A DNA stretch of 64,000 nt from Theileria orientalis strain Shintoku. Its lineage: Eukaryota; Apicomplexa; Aconoidasida; Piroplasmida; Theileriidae. The stretch is from NCBI RefSeq assembly GCF_000740895.1, contig NC_025263.1:496001-560000 (forward strand), read 5' to 3'. Below are positions 58,962-64,000 of this stretch, in pieces (the first letter of the stretch is position 1; each line of letters begins with the position of its first letter). A program made the translations under genes and the position numbers. The notes below the pieces were generated by a model. That model did no database searches, was not told the DNA's origin, and was given only the letters and a program-made list of their open reading frames with translations.

Positions 58962-60404
58962 TTATAGGTATTCTTTAATGTTCATCTTGAAGTCGCTACC
59001 CGTATCGCGCCATGCCCTTCTAAACGTTTCCCTAATGAAATACCACCCAATGTTAGATTTAGGCATTTTGTGGTTAGGTCGGAATTTCGGGAGGTGATAA
59101 CCGAGGCTGACCCTCGTGTCGTTATAGCCTACCGACAGCTTCGAGAAGATGAAACGCATAAACAGCGCCAAAATGAGATGAAACGTTATAACACTATCAT
59201 CACCCCTTTTTTTATTGTTGCTCTTTTTTTCGGCACCTTCACTTTCAGACTGTGGTTTAACTGTTTTTGCTACACCTCCAAAGCTTAGTGGATCCAAATA
59301 GCTGTTACACAATATTAGCATAATTGTGATTATTAAAACCAATTTTTTAGAATTTATGATTAGATTTGCTCTTGAGTTTTTCTTGTGTATTGCCATCATT
59401 GAACAGATAAATATTCCTAACATTGGAATCACAAGCACCCAAAAGCAATCAAACTGTGTTTCCCACTTCTTAAAACTTTTAATTGATTCCAGTGTATAAA
59501 GGGATATAGGTCCAATCATATTGGCTATTGGCACCAACATGTTGATGATGTGGCACTTGTCCCTGTGGAGAACAGCGTACGGCAACACTCCTGGGAACAG
59601 GAAGTCCTTAAACATAGAGCCAGCGAAGAACATGGAAAATGGTGAATATGCTTTAGTTAAGGTTCCAAAGAAATCCTTTTTATCAGATGTCTGGTCGCCT
59701 GTTTGACTTGTAGTAGAGGCGCTTGAATCATGATTAGAGCCGGTTAAATCTTCACTAGCATAACAATAAATCCATAGTGCCACTGCAATACTAGTGAGGA
59801 TGACATACACCCACGTTTGTATTTTGATGTTGATTAAAGCGTTTGATTTTATACAAAGATCGAGAACGAACTGAAGTGAAAGAACAAAGATGCGTGAGGC
59901 GTTTGCTGCAAAAACAACAGGAACTGAGTATTCTGGAGCAATTGCCAGCACTGAGCAGTGAAAATAGCCGAAAAAGAAAGCTTCTATACTCAAAACTATG
60001 TATAAAAAGTACCCTAATCTCGATGCAAAGTGCAGGATACATAAAAACAAAAGCCTCATAACCAAAACCAAGCCAAAACAGCCCATGCTAATGTACTTCC
60101 TACACTTGCCGTTGGTTCCTTTGTCACTGCTTCCTTTGCCTTGACCAGAATTTCCTGATTCAGAACTTCCTAGATGGCTACAAACACAAGCTACGATAAA
60201 CTCTGATGCCGAGCCGACCGCAATCAGGAGACAACGAAAGCTGAAAAGTTTACTGAAGTAAATACTAATGTTGCTGAGTGGAATATTGAAGGCGACAGCG
60301 AAGTGAGCCGAAGTGACATCGATCTGGTGCATAATCAGGTGTGATGATAGTGAAACAAATGCTGCGATTATTTTACATCTGTTGTCAGTCTTTTCTTGGG
60401 TCAT
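58962..60404 (-). CDS. Multi-pass membrane protein, tandem paralogue 1
   Basis: The single exon encodes 480 aa with about ten hydrophobic helices. It shares near-identical islands with the gene at 61906-63396: AAFVSLSSHLIMHQIDVTSA, YFSKLFSFRCLLIA, FFAGSMFKDFLFPGVLPYAV, LHRDKCHIINMLVP, LDPLSFGGVAK and FSKLSVGYNDTRVSLGY. The first large loop is a Gly/Ser/Lys low-complexity segment (residues about 77-95). Topology is that of an equilibrative transporter (ENT/MFS-like), but no transporter signature could be fixed. Theileria genomes carry families of such proteins (Tpr/Tar type), a plausible home by layout only. Confidence 0.7.
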   Translation of the reverse strand: MTQEKTDNRCKIIAAFVSLSSHLIMHQIDVTSAHFAVAFNIPLSNISIYFSKLFSFRCLLIAVGSASEFIVACVCSHLGSSESGNSGQGKGSSDKGTNGKCRKYISMGCFGLVLVMRLLFLCILHFASRLGYFLYIVLSIEAFFFGYFHCSVLAIAPEYSVPVVFAANASRIFVLSLQFVLDLCIKSNALINIKIQTWVYVILTSIAVALWIYCYASEDLTGSNHDSSASTTSQTGDQTSDKKDFFGTLTKAYSPFSMFFAGSMFKDFLFPGVLPYAVLHRDKCHIINMLVPIANMIGPISLYTLESIKSFKKWETQFDCFWVLVIPMLGIFICSMMAIHKKNSRANLIINSKKLVLIITIMLILCNSYLDPLSFGGVAKTVKPQSESEGAEKKSNNKKRGDDSVITFHLILALFMRFIFSKLSVGYNDTRVSLGYHLPKFRPNHKMPKSNIGWYFIRETFRRAWRDTGSDFKMNIKEYL

Positions 60405-61905
60405 TTACTTTCAATAACCGCCCTTTTATACTTTACAGGTGTGTCAACTTCCATTCAAAATTACATGTGTAAACACTTACGGTCTACACAGTACCCCGTC
60501 TATCATACACAATGTTGCATTAGTGTGTATGCAACATTTAACATACAAATACGCCTCAAATAGAGAGCCGCAGCGAGGAATCCATGATTTCGAATGGGGT
60601 GAGCGACTTACACATCTTGATCCCCTAGACGTTACACACATCATATTTATTAGACTGTTATATGTATTTTTATATCAGAGTCGTGGTTTTGGTGGTGTTT
60701 AATTCCTTTTGAGTCTTAATTATCTATGATGATGGAGCATGTATTAGATGGTTATGTGTAATAGATGTGTAAAATTAATGCAAAATTGTATACAGTAACT
60801 AATATATTAAGAATGGATAAAATATAAATTGTGAATACAAGGCTCTATGAAAACTATAGGAATAAAAAGCCCATAAAAAATGTCAAATGATGGCCAATGC
60901 TGGATTAAAGATATTGTATATATGTGTTATATGTTTTGATGGAAATCCGCTCCAGTATAATAAGCAGGTTTCAAACAAACACATTTAAATCTATAAATCT
61001 CAAATATATCTCACTAAATGACTAATATGTGTTGCCCCAGATAATATGGAATCTCGACATCGGTTCTGTGTAAAAAGTGCTTTAAGTGCCTCTCTACTTT
61101 AAAAAATCTCTCCCATTCACCTTAATATTTATAAACAATATTATTAGGACCTTCTTTTGTTTGATTTTGTCGGTGTGTGTTTTTTTTATCGAGCACTGTG
61201 TATGCTTTGCACATACCTTATATTCACGTATTTATACTTTATTTTTCCATCAGTCTAATAGTTTTACCTTTTTATATACATATCCAAAACATGTTTATCT
61301 AATTATCTATTTGAATAATATTTTTAAGTTCCTACTGGCTTAATATCGTTGTCATCCCATATTCTCCATATGTACTGGACCTAAAGTTCAAAATATCTAC
61401 CAATTCATCCTCAAATTATTTTTTCTGTTGAAATGCAGTGATTATTTTTCCATTTTTTTCTATCACCTACCTTATGACACGTTTGAACATTGTACTTTTC
61501 AAACTCGGTGTCAGTGGCATCCATTTCCAGGTCTTCCACACACTTACCCTAATTTTCTTCATCTATGTGTTTAACCTGTAATATATTCTAAATTTTTTTG
61601 TATTCCATGTTCCTCTTCGTTGTTGACACACACCGACAACTTCTTTGCTGGTCTTCATTTTTTCTAGTCTTTATACATGAGGTCAATAACACGCCTACAC
61701 TCATATATTTTATCCGTTTTGTCTCAGGTTTGCCCTATAAATAATTTTATAAATTTATTTTTTGTCATAACGCACCTTATACTCTCTCGACTTTTACACA
61801 TCGGAGTCCTCTTGTCATTCACCAAAGTCGTCTCTTTATATTGCCTACAATCAATTTAAATTGCTTCTTCCTTCTTAATTACTATGTACTTTAAATTTTA
61901 AAATA
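60405..61905. other. Intergenic region between the paralogues, with possible exon fragments
   Basis: This 1.5-kb AT-rich region lies between the two paralogues. On the minus strand at about 61345-61850 there are short protein-like stretches with nearby splice-like signals: GKPETKRIKYMS, NNEEEHGIQKNLEYI, GKCVEDLEMDATDTEFEKYN and DELVDILNFR. They could not be joined in one frame, so this is either a small gene with many short introns or a decayed one. Nothing else is supported. Confidence 0.3.
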
Positions 61906-63396
61906 TTAGAGGTAGTTCTGTATGTTCTTCTGGAAGTCGGTAATGGCATCTATGACAGCCCTCTTAAACGTTTGTCTACACAGGTACCAAGCAAGGTTCC
62001 TTTTGGACATTTTGTGGTTCGGTCTGAACTTGGGGATGATGTATCCGAGGCTGACCCTCGTATCATTATATCCCACTGACAGCTTCGAGAAGATGTAACG
62101 CATAAAGAGTGCTAAGATTGCGTGGAAGGTAATAAGGCTGTTATCCCCCAACTCTACTTCTTGTCCTGTCGAATCTCGGGATCCGGATTCATCTGTAATT
62201 CTTTCGGGTTTTACGACCTTTGCTACGCCTCCAAAGCTTAGTGGATCCAAAAACCCATTACCGAAAACCACACCTAGTGTGATAATCATTACTCGTGCTC
62301 GTGAGTTTGCAATTCTTCGTGCTAATGGGTTTCGTGTGTGAATTGCCAGCATTGAATAGGCAAATATTACACCCATAGGAATTGCGAGTAGCCAGAACAC
62401 GTTGTACGTGCCTGTCCACTTTTTAAATAAATCGAGTGACTCCAAGACGAACAAAATTATTGGACCGATAAGGTTTGCCACTGGCACCAACATGTTGATG
62501 ATGTGGCACTTGTCCCTGTGAAGTACGGCGTATGGCAACACTCCTGGGAACAAGAAGTCCTTAAACATGGAACCGGCGAAGAACATCATGAATGGTGAGA
62601 ATGCGTCGAAGAAGGTCGTAATGAAACCTTTCGTTTTCGGCTGAGAAATGGTTTGATGTTCATATGACGCTGACGGAGCTTCTTGTGATGTGGTATTTGC
62701 CGTCAGGGCCGGAACATCATTGCAGGTCTCAGATTCGTGATAGTAGATCCATGATGTAAACGCTGCGGTTGTTAAAATCACTCCGATCCAACATTGCAAT
62801 TTGATCATCAGCAGTGGTCGTGAATAAAACATAAAATCTAGAATCACTTGTATTGATAAAATAAAGAATCTAGATGCGTTCGCGGCCAGCGCCACTGCCA
62901 GTGAGTGCTCTGGGACGATCGCAAGCACTGACGCGTGGAAGTAGCCGAAGAAGAACGACTCTATACTCAGTATGACGTATACATGGTATCCTAGATGCGA
63001 TGAAAAATATAAGAAAATCAATAAAAACAACCGAACAAATAAAACGGCTCCAAAACACGTCATACTGATCCATTTGCGATATTTAATATGCTTCGGTACT
63101 GGATTTTTATGTCCGGTACCAACTTCGCCTCCAGGATCAGGGCCCGGATCAGGATCCGGATCTATAAGCTTCGAAATCTGGGAAACAATGTATTCTGTTA
63201 AAGTACCCGCAGCTATCAGCAAGCATCTGAAACTAAACAATTTACTAAAGTAAATACTAATGTTGTTTAGTGGTATGTTGAACGCGACCGAGAAGTGAGC
63301 CGACGTGACGTCGATTTGGTGCATAATCAGATGCGATGAGAGTGAAACAAACGCTGCGATAACTTTACAGTGCTTCCCGGGACTGCTTGTACCCAT
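61906..63396 (-). CDS. Multi-pass membrane protein, tandem paralogue 2
   Basis: The single exon encodes 496 aa and is a paralogue of 58962-60404. Shared islands lie at the N-terminus (first 60 residues), the centre (AGSMFKDFLFPGVLPYAVLH) and the last third (YIFSKLSVGYNDTRVSLGY, FRPNHKMSKRNLAWYL), while loops differ. The first loop (about 78-100) is a Asp-Pro-Gly repeat (DPDPDPGPDPGG) instead of the paralogue's Gly/Ser/Lys run. About ten helices. Function unknown; ENT/MFS-like or Theileria Tpr/Tar-type family by layout. Confidence 0.7.
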   Translation of the reverse strand: MGTSSPGKHCKVIAAFVSLSSHLIMHQIDVTSAHFSVAFNIPLNNISIYFSKLFSFRCLLIAAGTLTEYIVSQISKLIDPDPDPGPDPGGEVGTGHKNPVPKHIKYRKWISMTCFGAVLFVRLFLLIFLYFSSHLGYHVYVILSIESFFFGYFHASVLAIVPEHSLAVALAANASRFFILSIQVILDFMFYSRPLLMIKLQCWIGVILTTAAFTSWIYYHESETCNDVPALTANTTSQEAPSASYEHQTISQPKTKGFITTFFDAFSPFMMFFAGSMFKDFLFPGVLPYAVLHRDKCHIINMLVPVANLIGPIILFVLESLDLFKKWTGTYNVFWLLAIPMGVIFAYSMLAIHTRNPLARRIANSRARVMIITLGVVFGNGFLDPLSFGGVAKVVKPERITDESGSRDSTGQEVELGDNSLITFHAILALFMRYIFSKLSVGYNDTRVSLGYIIPKFRPNHKMSKRNLAWYLCRQTFKRAVIDAITDFQKNIQNYL

Positions 63397-64000
63397 TTTA
63401 GCTCTGTATTTGCGTTCGTTTCGGTTCTAATGCCCTGTTTAGGCTTAGTTAGACAATGACTGACATTTACTCACATATAACATTATATATTTATGAGTTA
63501 AAGACTTTAACTATAATACAGATCCTATAATAAATATTTAAAACACAAATCATTACATTAAAGAGCTCTCCGAGGCCCTGGAAGCGTCAGATTCCTTAGG
63601 TGGGGCATCGACTTGAATCCTGAAACGATTTAGAAGTTATTTTTTATAGATAAATACCCGACCTTCTTGGTTTCGTTTTGTTAAGGATGTTTTATCGAGA
63701 TTCCTTATTATAATTATTTTTTGATATCATAACAATTGACCCTGTTCTTATGTGCACAACGTTTTAGAGGTCAATGATTTATTGTGATAAACTAGTCGCC
63801 TAATATGCGATACATTTAGATCATTTGGAGAAATTTATGTTATTTAGTTTGTACCAAATTAGAAGATTCCCTTTACCCTTTTCCAACCGCCGATAGTCAA
63901 ATTTGAGGTTGATTAAGTTCTCTATAAATAGAGTAAAACCTTTCGTTTTTGGTAAAGTAACCCTCTACTATCTTACACAACATTCTTGCTTCAGTTATTT
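63397..64000. other. Window end, no firm gene
   Basis: This is an AT-rich region upstream of paralogue 2. On the minus strand at 63558-63720 a short open segment with a splice-like intron (about 63619-63661) could be the 3' end of another gene, ending GPRRAL or SESSLM depending on frame. No start or family was found, so no CDS is called. Confidence 0.4.

Noticed and set aside
60439..60702. 87-codon plus-strand frame between the paralogues
   Set aside because: No homology or coding-like composition; residues change character abruptly along it.

Overview
The window looks like nuclear DNA of a piroplasm (apicomplexan parasite), most likely a Theileria species. The evidence is many small introns (often 25-45 nt) in otherwise compact genes, AT-rich spacers beside coding sequence of much higher GC, a casein kinase II alpha with the N-terminal extension known from Theileria parva, a RAP-domain gene, a triosephosphate isomerase with an apicoplast-style leader, and two tandem multi-pass membrane paralogues of the type Theileria carries in families. 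The species cannot be fixed from sequence alone. Exon joins were read by hand from GT/AG signals and reading frame; spans given are start codon to stop codon, introns included.

1-7.1 kb: the 3' part of a TTC4/Cns1 co-chaperone, a CCZ1 homologue (13 or so short exons), a DMAC1-like two-helix protein, a twin-CX9C protein, a doubtful small spliced gene, and ER Hsp70 (BiP, ending SDEL). 7.5-13.6 kb: casein kinase II alpha, mitochondrial succinyl-CoA ligase alpha, the tRNA ligase RtcB and an N-anchored protein of unknown function. 13.7-19.8 kb: RUVBL1 (pontin) and a calpain-7-type protease. 20.0-33.7 kb: one giant minus-strand gene for the pseudokinase scaffold Tra1/TRRAP (about 4,000 aa). RUVBL1 and Tra1 both belong to chromatin complexes.

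34-49.6 kb: the spliceosomal WD40 protein PLRG1/Prp46, a four-helix membrane protein, a RAB5IF/OPTI-like protein, a KH-domain protein, tRNA-Asn, a SAP30BP/HCNGP homologue, a CCDC47 homologue, RBX1, a THOC3/Tex1-like WD40 protein, a secretory-pathway membrane protein, a small unknown gene, a RAP-domain protein and an EF-hand protein. 49.67-52.51 kb: two nearly identical 748-bp histone H4 cassettes in direct orientation, flanking the apicoplast-type TPI. Each cassette has a 6-bp-stem hairpin downstream of H4 and paired inverted repeats upstream. 52.6-63.4 kb: a CAMK-type kinase with DFD in place of DFG, a centrin-like protein, ribosomal protein S4 with an intron directly after the ATG, a CREC-family ER calcium protein ending HAEL, and the two membrane paralogues.

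Themes worth following: the histone hairpins and H4/TPI arrangement; short introns together with a SAP30BP homologue; two candidate multipass-translocon subunits (CCDC47 and RAB5IF/OPTI); minisatellites inside introns; and terminal introns whose retention would change only the last few residues.
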